Shown here one piece after another: positions 45,956-59,701 of a DNA stretch of 64,000 bases. The stretch is from Aphelocoma coerulescens. Lineage: Eukaryota > Chordata > Aves > Passeriformes > Corvidae. The notes below the pieces were generated by a model. The model had not been told where the DNA came from, searched no databases, and saw only the letters and a list, made by a program, of their open reading frames with translations. Both the position numbers and the translations under genes were made by a program. Numbering within the stretch: position 1 is the first letter of the stretch; every line of letters begins with the position of its first letter. The stretch covers positions 3,906,001 to 3,970,000 of the forward strand of contig NW_027183804.1 of assembly GCF_041296385.1 (NCBI RefSeq). Direction: 5' to 3'.

Positions 45956-46680
45956 GTATGGACTTGCTTTTTAACAAAAAAAGGCATAAAATACGACCAA
46001 CAGGCTTTAACAGCCTTAAGCACATGGTGTAAGAGCCACAGACTAGACGGCTCCGAGGGGACTGCCCTGGGCTTGGAAAGGTTGAAGCAGGCTGGTAAAA
46101 TGAGAATCGAAGCGGCTCCCACAGGAGATGAGACAGCTATTAATGTGCTAAAGCCTTGGAGGCTCCTTTAAAAAGGAGAATAATGCAAGGATGACGGTGG
46201 GAACGCGGCGGGCGCCGCCCACTGAGGCCGGCAGCGAGGAGAGGGCGCCGGGAGAGGCAGCGGGAGGCGTGGCCGCAGCACCGGGCGCGCAAGAGAGCAC
46301 CGCGGCCGAGCAGCCTTTCCGCCAGCTGCACATCCTGGTCCCTCTCGCCCTGGGAAATGCGTGTGGGGGCTGGGGCCAGGGGGGCTCCGTCCCTCTCAGC
46401 CCTGGGGTGACCGCCCCGAGTATCCCCCGCCATGACTTGGACAGAGATCCCCCCCAGTCCCGATCGTTCCCCGACAGGAGAGGCCTGAAGACACCACAGG
46501 ACCCCCCAGGATGCAGAGGGACGGAGACAGCCCCGGGCCATGCGTGCTCCTCACCCCAGCTGAGGCCTGGGGGGCTCTGGCCTCCTCTCCCACGGGGAAG
46601 GCGGGGGCTTGGGGATTTGTTTGCATCGCAAGCGACTCGCTGGGAGAGCAAAGTTCACTCAAGGCATTTGATGTGGTTTT

Positions 46681-47121
46681 TGCCAATTTTATTTTGTTTT
46701 ACCGTGTTTTACCTGGCATTAGCTGATTTTACCTGGTATTACCTGATTTTACCGTGTTTTACCTGTATTAGATAATATTAGATGGTATTAGCCGGTATTA
46801 CCGTGTTTTACCTGGTATTACCGTGTTTTACCTGGTATTACCGTGTTTTACCTGGTATTACCTTTGGTGGGCTTCGGGTGGTGTCCGAACTCTTCCGATT
46901 TTGTCCCTCGTTGCCCCGGCGCTGCTGGGGCCCTGCCTTTGCCGAGCCGGGGTTGCTGTCCCTCGCTGCCCCGGCAGTTGCCCGTCCCTGCCTTTGCCGA
47001 GCCGGGGTTGCTGTCCCTCGTTGCCGCGGTAGTTGCCCGTCCCTGCCTTTGCCGAGCTGGGGTGCGGTCCCTCGTTGCCGCGGTAGTTGCCCGTCCCTGC
47101 CTTTGCCGAGCCGGGGTTGCT
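46681..47121. repeat. 20-bp and 54-bp minisatellites, copy 5
   Basis: 20-bp array to about 46864; 54-bp array at 46903-47121. Same forms as unit 4. Confidence 0.9.
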
Positions 47122-47360
47122 GGCGCTCCCACTGCCATCTGGAGGGGCCGGCGCAGGTACCTGAGAAAAGTGGCAGAGAGAAAAGGCGCATTGGCGGCGA
47201 GAAGCGGCGCAGCGAACCATCCCATCTCCCTCCCAGCCACCCCCTCACACCCGCCCCGGCCCGGGGCTCCAGGGCCGCGGCGCTGAGGGCCGGGCCGCTC
47301 CCAGAGCTCCGGCCTCGGGGCTTCCGCTCCTCTCCGCCCGCTCCGCTGCTGCCGCCTCCA

Positions 47361-47621
47361 CGCCGGGACTGCAACTGAAGCCCCGCCACCGCCGCCGCCT
47401 TATATAGGCAGCCTAAGCCCCGCCCCCCCGGGCGGCAGCCAATGGGAATCGAGCGCCAAGGTTCCTCATTGTGAGGAAACAATGAGGGGCGGGGTCAGAA
47501 CGTAGCGGAGCGATCTGATTGGTCGAGAGGCAGCGGGTCAATGACATCACACCCCGGGCATTACCAAAGCTTAGCAAAAATGAAACCCTATAAAATAGAA
47601 AAATTACATTTAAAACGCCAC
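47361..47621. promoter_or_regulatory. Divergent promoter, copy 5
   Basis: T at 47495 as in unit 4; all other elements kept. Confidence 0.5.
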
Positions 47622-47853
47622 TGGAGTGTGGCATTCAGCAGCGGCCGCTCTTTATTGGGGCCAGGTGCACCAGGGGATTTCTCCTCTGAAATATCCTGTG
47701 TGCCGAGGGCTCCAAAGCTCCTGTTCACACGCTGTGCTTTGCATCCTTTTGCATTGCTATCATTCGATTCAACGCTGCCCTGAACTCCCCGCTGGACGCT
47801 GCAAAGAGCGGTCTCAGAGCTGCTGAGCCACTACTAGCAGGCATCCTGTGACC

Positions 47854-48159
47854 ATGCCTGGCAGTGCTGGCCGCAAATTTTCTGTGGAAACAGAGCGTCC
47901 TGCAGCTGTATCCAACGCGCCTGCACAGCCATCACAAAAACGCTCGCCCAAGACAGACACGCTATCAGAAGCGGCCGATCCATGCTTAAGCATCATGCCT
48001 GGAAATAGCGGCTGGCCAGGAAGTCCTAATGTCGCCGCTGCCCTTTGTGACAACTCTGCGGCACAGGCGGCGGGGCCACGACGTCTCCGGGCGACGACAC
48101 TGCCCCAGAGGCAGGGGGCTCGGGGACGGCCAGTGCCAGCACCGCACCGAGCCCGCTGA
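47854..48159 (+). CDS. 101-codon open frame, copy 5
   Basis: Same silent change as unit 4. Confidence 0.2.
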   Translation: MPGSAGRKFSVETERPAAVSNAPAQPSQKRSPKTDTLSEAADPCLSIMPGNSGWPGSPNVAAALCDNSAAQAAGPRRLRATTLPQRQGARGRPVPAPHRAR

Positions 48160-48280
48160 TTGCTCCACAGGCCGCGGCCTCTGTGACACGCGGGGACAGC
48201 GCCTGGCTCGCAGCGCAGGGAGGCAGGGCCGGCATCAGGGCGGGCTGGGGGAGGGGTCGGCATTGAAGCCCCACTTGGGC

Positions 48281-49354
48281 TGCCTTGGGCTGCCATTGCG
48301 GCTCAGGCCGGCCTTAGGGCTGGCCCTGCCCTTAGGGCTAACGGTGGCCTTGAGCTTGGAGCCTGCCTTGGGCTAGGGAGTGCACCTGGGGCACTGGCCT
48401 TAACTCCATGAATGGTTGGCCTTAGGGCAGCAGTTGGGGCTGAGTTTGGGAGTTAGAGCTAAAGGCGGCATTGGAGTGTGGGCTGGGGCTGGGCTCAAAG
48501 CTGGACTTAGGGCTTCAGTTGGGATTGGTGTTGGGCTTGATCTTAAGAGTTGCAGTTGGGGCTGGCTTTGGCCTTCGAGCTCACCCTTGTTATAAACGAG
48601 GCTGAGACTTTTTTTAAAAAAGAAAAGCCAACTCGTTTGTTTATTCATTAACAACTGAGAGCGAGAACCCAGGATAAGCCCAGGCTCCGCACGACAAGCC
48701 AGAGTAAAGCAGCACACAAAAAGGACAGTGTGACCCTCCGGGTGCAACCTCGGACCCCAAGTTCCGCAGGAGCTCCCCGGATAAAGTCCCAGGTCCGTTC
48801 TTATGCCCTCTGTCCGTTCACAATTGGTGGATTTTGGATTCTTCTTCTGATTGGCTCGCTTCCAGGGGTTCTATTGGTCTTTATCAAGATGCATTTTTGT
48901 CCAATCATTTCCCGAGGGTGTCGAATGATTGGCTAAGCGGTCCAAGATGTTGACATCACCTGCATGAGGTCATTTTCTAGTCCATCACGTCATCACATCC
49001 CCAATTGCGTCTCCACCTAGTGCTCACACTCCCATATTACACCCAGACAGTCTCGCAATATCCTCCGTTAACATGCCCATTTATCCAACTATCGACTCCC
49101 CTCTTTTCTATCTCCTCCAAACAGTAAAAATCAACACCCTGAAACCAATTCATTTATTACACCGTTGCATTTGGTTTAGGGCTGAGCATTTAGCAAGGGG
49201 CTGGAATTAGGAGAGGCCTCGGCGTTAGGGCTGGGTTTTACATTACAGCTACCATTGGCGTGAAGGCTAAATGTGGCGTTTGCCTTCAGCCTGGCCTTGG
49301 TATTGGCTCTGGGGCTGCACGGGTCTGCCACTGGCATGGGATGAAATCCAGGAC
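48281..49354. repeat. Degenerate TTAGGG-like repeat, copy 5
   Basis: Interrupted by the solo LTR at 48588-49161. Confidence 0.6.
48588..49161 (-). mobile_element. Solo LTR, copy 5, one flank mutated
   Basis: The left target-site copy reads CCCT (48584-48587) because of a private G-to-C at 48586, while the right copy is still CCGT (49162-49165). Confidence 0.75.
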
Positions 49355-50318
49355 TGTGAGCGTGTCTAAACATGGAGTGAGACTGAGATCAGAATGGGCG
49401 TGCGCTTTGGGACCGAGCGCACGCCCAGCGGAAAAGAGAAGACGTCACTGCGGGATGTCCCTGGCATCGTCCCCGCCCTGATCAGGCACCACCAAACCTG
49501 GCGGCAGCTGCCTTGGCCAAGATGCAGGTGCTCCCAGCTCTGGCTGCTCCCGCTTCCGGGTGCTCCCAGCCCCCCTCCAGCTCTGCTGGAGCCCCTTTAG
49601 GCACTGCAAGGGTGATTGGCCCCAAACTGGGCCCTACTTTTACTGTCAAATAAAATACATCAATTTTTTGGCATCGACATTTAATCTCGTTTGGTTTTAA
49701 TCTCACATCTGGCAATATTTTGAACCTTCTAAGTTCTTTCTGGTTTATGCTCAGAGACTTCGCCTGCTTTGCTTTTCTGGGTCTGAACCGGATCGTAACA
49801 CTTTATTGGCATAGTCGGCAGGATCCCCGTAAAATGAGAGTGTTGTTTCCAAAAAATGCATGAATTGCTAATTCTTATGATTGGATCATTTTAGGAAAAT
49901 AAAACAACGTACCTTTCTACATTTCCTAACACCTCTCTACCTTTCTTACTCTGTCTTACTCTTTTGTTTGTTTGTTTGTTTGCTTGTGTGTTTGCACATG
50001 CACCTGAGCTAAAACGGTGCTCCCGAGGCCCAGGGTCTGGGAAATTGGCACTCCTGTAGGTAAAAGACCTGGGAGGTTTGGAAAGTAATTTTGAGACTTG
50101 TAACTTTGGTAAACACTAGGTGCTCTCGAGGTGTAAGGAGTAGGACCTCAGAAACCATTTTGTAAGGGGTGTCCCTCAAGAGAGACTACTCCAGTGTTTG
50201 TAACTTTCTTTGGTTTGGCAGAAGAGGAACCTTCCCAGAGTGCAGGGGTGAGACTTTTGTAAATTTACTTTACGCTGGGCATCCTCTAGGAATGATCACT
50301 CCGACATTTGTAAGTAAC

Positions 50319-51891
50319 ATGGGACATCATACACAAGCTTTGTTTACTTTGTTGGATGAATTTGGTGCCAGGCCATCTCCTCCAGGGACGGACTGGGCAC
50401 AAAACTATTGGTATAATATCCAAGCACTTGTTGATCGAGTCTCTGTCCTGCGCACAGGAGCGAGACTCAAAAAAGGTAAAGCACAACCAGTGGTATGTTC
50501 TGTCTTAGCTGCTGCTGTGCTAGCTGCAGTAGAACACAGAGAGCACCAGCAGAAAGCTGATATGGAAGTTACTGCTTCATTACAGCATTTGGTTAAAGCA
50601 TTGCCATTTCAGCTGGAGCTAACACCCACCTCCTCCAGGAAGAGATAAGGAATGAAAAGGCTAGTGTCTGTGTGCTCCGAGAGGAGCTGTTTGCAAGATC
50701 AGCAAATGAGGGAAAAAAGGAGTCAGAGCTGGAACTATCTAAAGAAGCGTACCCCCTCTCGGACTTAGAATCCTTGCGTAATCACTCAGAAAAGCCCTCA
50801 GCCTCGCTCCGTCCCTTCATTAAAACAGAATACACCCATGAGGCTTCAGACGACGACACACCTGACATAACCACAAAAGAAATCCCATCTACAGCTACTG
50901 AATTGGCCAAACTAAAGGAAGGATATAGCCAAAGTCCCAAAGAATCTGAAACTGAATGTGTTTGGAGACTCTCTCTCACACGGGCTGACCAAATTCTGTT
51001 CTCAGAAAAAGAGGCAGAAGGGTACTGGAGGGGCAGGAGTCTTCCTTACCACAGGAGATAACCGTGCTCCTTGGTCCCTCCCCAGAGAGCTGCTGATTGG
51101 GCTGGCAGACTCAGTCCTTCAGAAAGAGGAGATCCCCTGGCTATAGTAAGGAATGTCAATCAGACTGTAGAAAGTGTACAGAAAGCGGCTCGTTTACAAA
51201 TGATGCATGATAGGAAATTAACACCACGAGGTGAATCTCCAGTGATCGTGCCTGTGGATCCTGAGAGAATGATACCTCTTATCAGAGGCCTCCCTGAAGC
51301 TGTGAAACCCATAGGCATGCAGCTAAAAGGACAAATAGAAAGTCTCCCAATTGCAGAAAGAGCTGTAGCCACCTTGGAGGCAGCAGCTATTTCCCTCAGT
51401 CTTAACCGGGCAAAAGGGAAGGTTTGGACCTGGGGGGGAAGGTGGCACAAGAATTAATTAATTACGGGAGAAAATATGGCCCAATTCCTTCAAATACAAC
51501 TGATTCTAGATCAATTCGGCGCACAGAGTGCAAAACCCTGTCCCCAGCAAAACTCCAAAAGGTAAGGTTCTCCCCTGGGCTGGGTAGACAAACAAATACA
51601 GGGGAAGAACGCAAGGAGAAAAGAAATGCCCTGTGGATTGCGGGCTTACAAAAGGGAGTCCCAAGGACCCTAATGGATGGCCAGCCCACTAATAAATTAG
51701 AACTATTCATCCAAGAGTGGCCAGCAAAAGAGGAACCATTAAAAGCTGTCCCTGCTACAGCCCCTCCCCTGGAGGAACCACAAGAAAGGGAAGGTGACAG
51801 AAAACCCTTATCTTTGCAGAAGGTAAGCCAGGGGGCGAAGGGTGGATTCACATCAGGCGCCTTTCTAACAATTCCAGAGGAGACCCGTTAA
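50319..51891 (+). pseudogene. gag: gag, broken, copy 5
   Basis: Frame breaks as in unit 1. Confidence 0.75.
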
Positions 51892-53369
51892 TAACCTGTC
51901 CTACTGGTCCCCACAAAGCCCCGGTAACTTTTTTAGTAGATACTGGTGCTCAGGTGTCTGCCCTTAAAATTGAAGATGCCTCCTCACGTGGAATCACTCC
52001 CTCACGTAAGAGTATACGTGTCACAGATGTTTTTGAGAATACCCAAGCCCAGATGACAGCAAAGGTAAGACGCTGGTTACCGGCAGAAGAGAAAGCAGTT
52101 GACACCCTAATGATTACAGGTGAATTTCCTACAAATTCACTGGGTCTGGACCTCCTAAAGGGAAGGCCTTGGACCAATGAAGAAGGAAAAATAGGGACTT
52201 TGGGGCAGGAAACCTCCCATTTGTGTTTGTTAAGTTCTGCTCCTGCTCTTCCCCCCTCCCTAGTAACCAATGTCAAACCTTACCCCTTGCCTTTAGGAGC
52301 CAGAGAAGGAATCACACCAATTATTGCACATTTGAAAGAAAAAGGAATAGTGATTGCAACACATTCCCCTTACAATGCTCCTGTGTGGCCAGTCCGCAAG
52401 CCTAATGGCAACTGGAGACTGACAGGAGACTATCGGCGGCTTAACTCAAATACAGGGCCTCTCACTGCTGCAGTCCCAAACATTGCTGAGCTGAGAGCTA
52501 CTAGACAAGAACAAGCTCATCCAATTGTGGCCACTATTGATGTCAAGGACATGTTTTTTATGGTCCCCTCGCAGGAACAAGATCAGGAGCGTTTTGCTTT
52601 CACGGGGGAGGGCCAGCAATATACTTTCACTCGCCTCCCACAAGGATTCAAACACTCACCCACTCTAGCACATCATGCACTAGCACAAGAATTGTCACTC
52701 ATTCCTCCTGCACCAGGAGTAAGAGTATACCAATACATTGATGGCATTTTGGTGGCAGGAGATGAGATTACACCTGTACAAACAACACAAACAAACATCA
52801 TTAAACATCTAGAATCCCCGGGCTTACGTATTCCTCCTGAAAAAGTACAACTCCCTTCCCTAGAAGTAAAATTCTTGGGAATCTGGTGGAAAGGAGGAAT
52901 GGTGTGTATTGCCCCAGACACCCTCAGCCACCGAGACCAAATTGAAACCCCAGAGACTAAAAAAGACCTGCGGCATGCTTTAGGCCTGCTAATTTTTTGG
53001 AGGAAACACATTCCTGACTTTTCAATAATTGCAAGGCCCCTGTATGATTTGCTAGGAAAAAAAGCAAAGTGGGATTGGACTCCCTTGCACGATGAGGCCC
53101 TACAACTCCTAATTTTTGAAGCTAACACATACCAATCCCTAGGTCCTATACATCCCACTGATCCAGTACACATGGAATGGCGATTTGCAAGCTCTGGACT
53201 GTCTATACATTTATGGCAGAAAGGACCCGATGGTCCGACCAGACCCATAGGGTTTTACTCACGCAGTTTAAAGATGCAGAAAAACGATATTCTACCTGGG
53301 AAAAAAGTTTATTCGTGGTCAGCACTGCTTTTCAGGAAGCAGAGAAAACTACCCACAAACAACCCCTGA
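51798..53369 (+). pseudogene. pol: Protease and reverse transcriptase, copy 5
   Basis: YIDG box at 52734-52745; Thr codon form at 52042. Confidence 0.9.
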
Positions 53370-54914
53370 TTTTAAGGGAACCTTTTCAAGTCATCAAGTC
53401 AGTTTTGGCAGGAATCCCACCCCCTGACGGGGTGGCCCAACGTGCCTCTGTTTGCAAACGGTATGCTCAAATGGAACATTATTGCACCATTTTTCAAGTA
53501 ACAGAAGGAGCTCGCAAAAATCTTCCTCTACAAGATGAGGTAACCCTAAATAGCACCACTGACTTTTCACCTTCTATGATCCAAGTTGCTCCCCCGTACT
53601 CAGAACGATTGCAGAATGTGTGGTTTACGGATGCATCAGCAAAGCGAGAAGGTAAGGTTTGGAAATGTGGTGCTGTAGCCTTACAAATAAATACAGGCAA
53701 GCAAATTGTAACAGAAGGGGAAGGTAGTGCACAAGTGGGAGAACTGGCAGCAGTCTGGAGTGTATTTAACCATGCATCTGAAACCTCAGACTCTGTATAT
53801 GTTTACACTGATTCTTTTGCTGTGTTCAAAGGGTGTACTGAATGGCTCCCCTTCTGGGACAAAAAGGACTGGGAAGTAAACAGGGTGCCTGCTTGGCAAA
53901 AGGAAAAATGGCAAGAAATTCTTGCTGTAGCAAAAAAGGGGAATTTTTTAGTTGGCTGGGTAGCCTCTCATCAAGAAAAGGAAACCCCAACTAGCCACTG
54001 GAATCACAAAGTAGATGAGAGGGCCAGATTAGCCCCACTAAGTAGAAAACCTCCAAGAGAAAACTGGGATCCATTATTAGAATGGTTGCACTTAAAGCGA
54101 CAGCACACCGGGGCACAAGACCTATACAAGGAAGCAGCAAGCAGAGGATGGCCGGGGACTCGGGAAATGTGCCGTACCTGCAGATCTTCATGCGAGCAGT
54201 GCCGGACCCGATCAGAGCGTCACCCTTTAGAACAGCCCCCCTCACATAGCAGAGACAGGAAAGGGACTGTGGGACACATGGCAAGTAGATGATATTGGAC
54301 CTTTTGGAAAGTCTGAGGGCAAACAACACGTGGCGGTAGAAGCCAGGTCAGGACTAGTCCAAGCAGGAGCCTTCTCTCGGGCAACTAGTGCAAACACATT
54401 AGAAGCCCTTAAAATGTGGTTCAGTTTCTTTCCAAAACCTGTACCTATCCAATCCGACAACGGGGCACATTTCACAGCGACCATCGTCCAAAAATGGGCC
54501 AAAGAAGAAGGGATCCAGTGGATATTTCACACACCCCATTATCCACAAGCAAATGGCATCGTCGAGAGAACAAATGGCCTGCTTAAGCGATTTCTGAAAC
54601 TTCAACATTCTAATTGGACTGAACGACTATGGGATGCTGTGAAAACAGTACATGAGCAATGGGGAGTAAATGGATGTCCCAGACTCACAGCTTTTTATCT
54701 GCAGCCTCCCTCCTTGATACCAGCAACATCTAAACCTACAGGTAATCAAAAACCCGCACGCTTCCCAGGACAGCCTGTATGGGTGGAACTGCCTACCGCA
54801 GGAGCTGTACCCATGGTACTCACTACTCCTTTGAACATGCATACCTGGAAAGCAAACGATGCTTATGGCAAAGAACACAAAATAAGCTCTCGCTGGCTTA
54901 TTCCTACATTTTAA
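53267..54914 (+). pseudogene. pol: RNase H and integrase in two frames, copy 5
   Basis: First frame to 54292, core from 54267. Integrase has Thr (C at 54481), so this unit joins the protease variant of units 1 and 3 to the integrase variant of units 2 and 4. Confidence 0.85.
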
Positions 54915-55024
54915 TATTAGCCCTGAAAGGGGCTGGACAGACTTTTTCTTGTCTTTCACAGGTAACTGAACAACAGGAGAAAAAAATATTCAGGACTGTG
55001 CATGAAAAACCTCAGATACAAACT

Positions 55025-56905
55025 ATGCTTCGGTTTACTGGTAATTGTGATTGTAACATGTTAGCTCTATTTTTATGCTTATTTACCTTGTGCATGTGCT
55101 CAGCAGAGCTAGCTAGCAGAGCTAGATCAAAGGAACCTTGCCTGGAAATTAGGAAAAGGGTTTGCAAAAATATGGAATCCTACTGATCAAGGTGTATGTG
55201 TAACATTACCTGATTCTGCTGAACCAGGATTGCCATCTTACATAGTACCCTTGAATTTATCTTTTGTCCTCAATATGACTAGTGTGGCAGCCCCATTGCC
55301 TCTACCTGAACAGTGGACAAGTCAGAAAAATGGAGCCCAAGTTGAGTGCAGAGGTACCCCTATAGTACATAACCTTTACCAAACATATGACCCACCTTCT
55401 GATGCACCTCATGAAGGACAGTTGCACCAGAAATATTGTAGAACTAGGCGTCCAAAGGTAAATAGAACCATCTTATCTCAAATTGAATCCCCTCACCCAG
55501 CCATCAAATTAGATAAAAGTCAATTCAGCCCTGAGACAATAACCTTTGAGGAATATAATGCTAAACAGCCCTGCCTTGTTTACCCATGGGATCCACGGTT
55601 TGACCCACTCTACACACCAGATGTAGATGAAGGCAAATATAGCACAGTTTTTAACCCTTCCTGCTGTGGTCAACTTCCGAACATAACGAATAGAACCCCA
55701 ATCGACTGACAACATTTAATGTGGGCATGGTCTGTACAAACAGTTCTTAAAGGTAAATTTAGAGACTAAAAAAGACTACAAAAGAAGATAGTCCTCTATT
55801 CAATTGCTCAAAGGTGATAACATGCAAAGAAGGACCAGGAGATCCTCCAGAAACATGGTTTTCACTTAGAATTCGAACATTAGGAACTGATGTGTGTACT
55901 TGTTGGGGATACCTCTCAAAAGGCTGGAGAAATCAAGATGAGTCCTGTAACTCCTCCTACAAATACCTTCTCAACCCATGTGGAGTTCCTTTTACCCCCT
56001 ACCCAGTCCGTGGGACTCCAATCAATACTAAGCCAAAAATCACCATCCTTGATTATGCAGATGCAACTAAGTGGAAAACTGCAAAATATATAGCCCCTCT
56101 TGGAATGGCTTGGGGATGCTCTGATGAGATATTTTATTCACATTTGTCATTAGAACAACATGCTGGACTTAGGTGTGGAATTGGAATTCCCTCCCTTTGC
56201 CCCAGACGTATTTTTACTTTCACCAAAGTGTCTAAAGAACGTCACTGTCGTAGTGTTCCCTCTTCAAAGGCAACACAAAGAGCAGAATGGGCAATTCAAG
56301 GAGTTGACATTCCAGATTACTATACCACTGGACAAAAAGTATCTCTATTTCTGGAAAATTTCTTTACTCCCTATGTTACCTTTAAAAGACACCAGTTCGT
56401 ATTAGAAGATATTACCTGGCAATTAAGTATATGAAGCAATTGGACACAAGATGCATTTGGAGAATTATACACCCAAGTCCAGCAAAATACTAAAATGACC
56501 CTGCAAAATAGATTAGCTTTAGAGATGGTATTGTTAAAAGAACAAGGAGTTTGTGGGATGTTCAATAGAACAGAAACTGAGGGTTGTATTACAATTCATA
56601 ATGCCTCTAGCTCCGCTGAGGAGGCATGAGCTAAGATGAGAGAAATAAGTAATCATACTAGAAATTTGTTTCATGCAATGCAACCGCGAGAAGTATTTGA
56701 TAGTTCATGGGTCACTACCATCCTAAAGTATTTTGGGCTCACAGGGTGGGGAAAATGGTTAGCACAACTTGGAATAACAATTGCTACTGGAATTGCATTG
56801 CTAATCGTTGGTATTGGCTGGGTTAAATGCATGATACAACACTTACTCCTTTCCTTCTCCCCCTCTGTACGCTGTATTCAAATCACCACCACCGAAGAAG
56901 GCTGA
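55025..56905 (+). pseudogene. env: env, broken, copy 5
   Basis: 13-bp duplication at 55102-55127 and the same stops. Confidence 0.75.
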
Positions 56906-57334
56906 CCCTTGCCTCTCCCCCCCCACCACCACCACCACCGCTGCCTGCTGCGAGACACTCTGAGGCCTCCTGGAGCCGACGCCGCCCGCCTGAGGAGAAC
57001 CCCCCGAACCTGCAGCCCTGGAGCGGAACCACGAGTGAGTTGTGGAACCCCTCCCCTGCTGCTGCGTGCCGTGCTGAGAGCACCGCGAGTGGGCCAAGGC
57101 TCGGCTGCAGCGACCGGGCACCGCGCCTGCAACTCGGAGGACGGGCGGCCGCCTTGCAGCCAAACTGCTCCCAAGATCAGAGGAGGCAGATAAGACGCTT
57201 CCAACTGCTTCGCTCCCCCCACCCCATCTCGGCGGCACTAAAGGTAGCACAGTGAGCTGCTGCTCAGACGGACCTTCCCTTCTCTTTTTTTTTTTCTTTC
57301 TTTTTCCTTTTTTGTAATTGGGAGACATTGCCAG
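56906..57334. other. Unit 5/unit 6 junction and GC-rich stretch
   Basis: Same junction; private G-to-A near 57175 (CCAAGATCAG). Confidence 0.5.
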
Positions 57335-57376
57335 CATGGGCGCAGAGTTTCAGCACCAGAAGACCCCGTACTACAG
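57335..57376 (+). other. Candidate host exon, copy 6
   Basis: Unchanged; ATG at 57336. Confidence 0.3.
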
Positions 57377-58101
57377 GTATGGACTTGCTTTTTAACAAAA
57401 AAAGGCATAAAATACGACCAACAGGCTTTAACAGCCTTAAGCACATGGTGTAAGAGCCACAGACTAGACGGCTCCGAGGGGACTGCCCTGGGCTTGGAAA
57501 GGTTGAAGCAGGCTGGTAAAATTAGAATCGAAGCGGCTCCCACAGGAGATGAGACAGCTATTAATGTGCTAAAGCCTTGGAGGCTCCTTTAAAAAGGAGA
57601 ATAATGCAAGGATGACGGTGGGAACGCGGCGGGCGCCGCCCACTGAGGCCGGCAGCGAGGAGAGGGCGCCGGGAGAGGCAGCGGGAGGCGTGGCCGCAGC
57701 ACCGGGCGCGCAAGAGAGCACCGCGGCCGAGCAGCCTTTCCGCCAGCTGCACATCCTGGTCCCTCTCGCCCTGGGAAATGCGTGTGGGGGCTGGGGCCAG
57801 GGGGGCTCCGTCCCTCTCAGCCCTGGGGTGACCGCCCCGAGTATCCCCCGCCATGACTTGGACAGAGATCCCCCCCAGTCCCGATCGTTCCCCGACAGGA
57901 GAGGCCTGAAGACACCACAGGACCCCCCAGGATGCAGAGGGACGGAGACAGCCCCGGGCCATGCGTGCTCCTCACCCCAGCTGAGGCCTGGGGGGCTCTG
58001 GCCTCCTCTCCCACGGGGAAGGCGGGGGCTTGGGGATTTGTTTGCATCGCAAGCGACTCGCTGGGAGAGCAAAGCTCACTCAAGGCATTTGATGTGGTTT
58101 T

Positions 58102-58542
58102 TGCCAATTTTATTTTGTTTTACCGTGTTTTACCTGGCATTAGCTGATTTTACCTGGTATTACCTGATTTTACCGTGTTTTACCTGTATTAGATAATATT
58201 AGATGGTATTAGCCGGTATTACCGTGTTTTACCTGGTATTACCGTGTTTTACCTGGTATTACCGTGTTTTACCTGGTATTACCTTTGGTGGGCTTCGGGT
58301 GGTGTCCGAACTCTTCCGATTTTGTCCCTCGTTGCCCCGGCGCTGCTGGGGCCCTGCCTTTGCCGAGCCGGGGTTGCTGTCCCTCGCTGCCCCGGCAGTT
58401 GCCCGTCCCTGCCTTTGCCGAGCCGGGGTTGCTGTCCCTCGTTGCCGCGGTAGTTGCCCGTCCCTGCCTTTGCCGAGCTGGGGTGCGGTCCCTCGTTGCC
58501 GCGGTAGTTGCCCGTCCCTGCCTTTGCCGAGCCGGGGTTGCT
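58102..58542. repeat. 20-bp and 54-bp minisatellites, copy 6
   Basis: 20-bp array to about 58285; 54-bp array at 58324-58542. Same forms as units 4 and 5. Confidence 0.9.
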
Positions 58543-58781
58543 GGCGCTCCCACTGCCATCTGGAGGGGCCGGCGCAGGTACCTGAGAAAAGTGGCAGAGA
58601 GAAAAGGCGCATTGGCGGCGAGAAGCGGCGCAGCGAACCATCCCATCTCCCTCCCAGCCACCCCCTCACACCCGCCCCGGCCCGGGGCTCCAGGGCCGCG
58701 GCGCTGAGGGCCGGGCCGCTCCCAGAGCTCCGGCCTCGGGGCTTCCGCTCCTCTCCGCCCGCTCCGCTGCTGCCGCCTCCA

Positions 58782-59042
58782 CGCCGGGACTGCAACTGAA
58801 GCCCCGCCACCGCCGCCGCCTTATATAGGCAGCCTAAGCCCCGCCCCCCCGGGCGGCAGCCAATGGGAATCGAGCGCCAAGGTTCCTCATTGTGAGGAAA
58901 CAATGAGGGGCGGGGCCAGAACGTAGCGGAGCGATCTGATTGGTCGAGAGGCAGCGGGTCAATGACATCACACCCCGGGCATTACCAAAGCTTAGCAAAA
59001 ATGAAACCCTATAAAATAGAAAAATTACATTTAAAACGCCAC
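58782..59042. promoter_or_regulatory. Divergent promoter, copy 6
   Basis: C at 58916, as in units 1-3, with C at 58842, as in units 2, 4 and 5. Confidence 0.5.
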
Positions 59043-59274
59043 TGGAGTGTGGCATTCAGCAGCGGCCGCTCTTTATTGGGGCCAGGTGCACCAGGGGATT
59101 TCTCCTCTGAAATATCCTGTGTGCCGAGGGCTCCAAAGCTCCTGTTCACACGCTGTGCTTTGCATCCTTTTGCATTGCTATCATTCGATTCAACGCTGCC
59201 CTGAACTCCCCGCTGGACGCTGCAAAGAGCGGTCTCAGAGCTGCTGAGCCACTACTAGCAGGCATCCTGTGACC

Positions 59275-59580
59275 ATGCCTGGCAGTGCTGGCCGCAAATT
59301 TTCTGTGGAAACAGAGCGTCCTGCAGCTGTATCCAACGCGCCTGCACAGCCATCACAAAAACGCTCGCCCAAGACAGACACGCTATCAGAAGCGGCCGAT
59401 CCATGCTTAAGCATCATGCCTGGAAATAGCGGCTGGCCAGGAAGTCCTAATGTCGCCGCTGCCCTTTGTGACAACTCTGCGGCGCAGGCGGCGGGGCCAC
59501 GACGTCTCCGGGCGACGACACTGCCCCAGAGGCAGGGGGCTCGGGGACGGCCAGTGCCAGCACCGCACCGAGCCCGCTGA
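59275..59580 (+). CDS. 101-codon open frame, copy 6
   Basis: Same sequence as units 1-3, without the silent change of units 4 and 5. Confidence 0.2.
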   Translation: MPGSAGRKFSVETERPAAVSNAPAQPSQKRSPKTDTLSEAADPCLSIMPGNSGWPGSPNVAAALCDNSAAQAAGPRRLRATTLPQRQGARGRPVPAPHRAR

Positions 59581-59701
59581 TTGCTCCACAGGCCGCGGCC
59601 TCTGTGACACGCGGGGACAGCGCCTGGCTCGCAGCGCAGGGAGGCAGGGCCGGCATCAGGGCGGGCTGGGGGAGGGGTCGGCATTGAAGCCCCACTTGGG
59701 C

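Larger units (their letters stand above)
49355..56905 (+). mobile_element. Degenerate provirus, unit 5
   Basis: LTR at 49355-49800 with a private C-to-A near 49482 in U3; primer site at 49807-49824; no 3' LTR. Confidence 0.9.
45660..57080 (+). repeat. Tandem unit 5 (11,421 bp)
   Basis: Closest to unit 4 in length and variants up to the provirus, but with C at 52042, like units 1, 3 and 6, inside protease-RT. Private changes: C at 48586 and A near 49482. Confidence 0.97.
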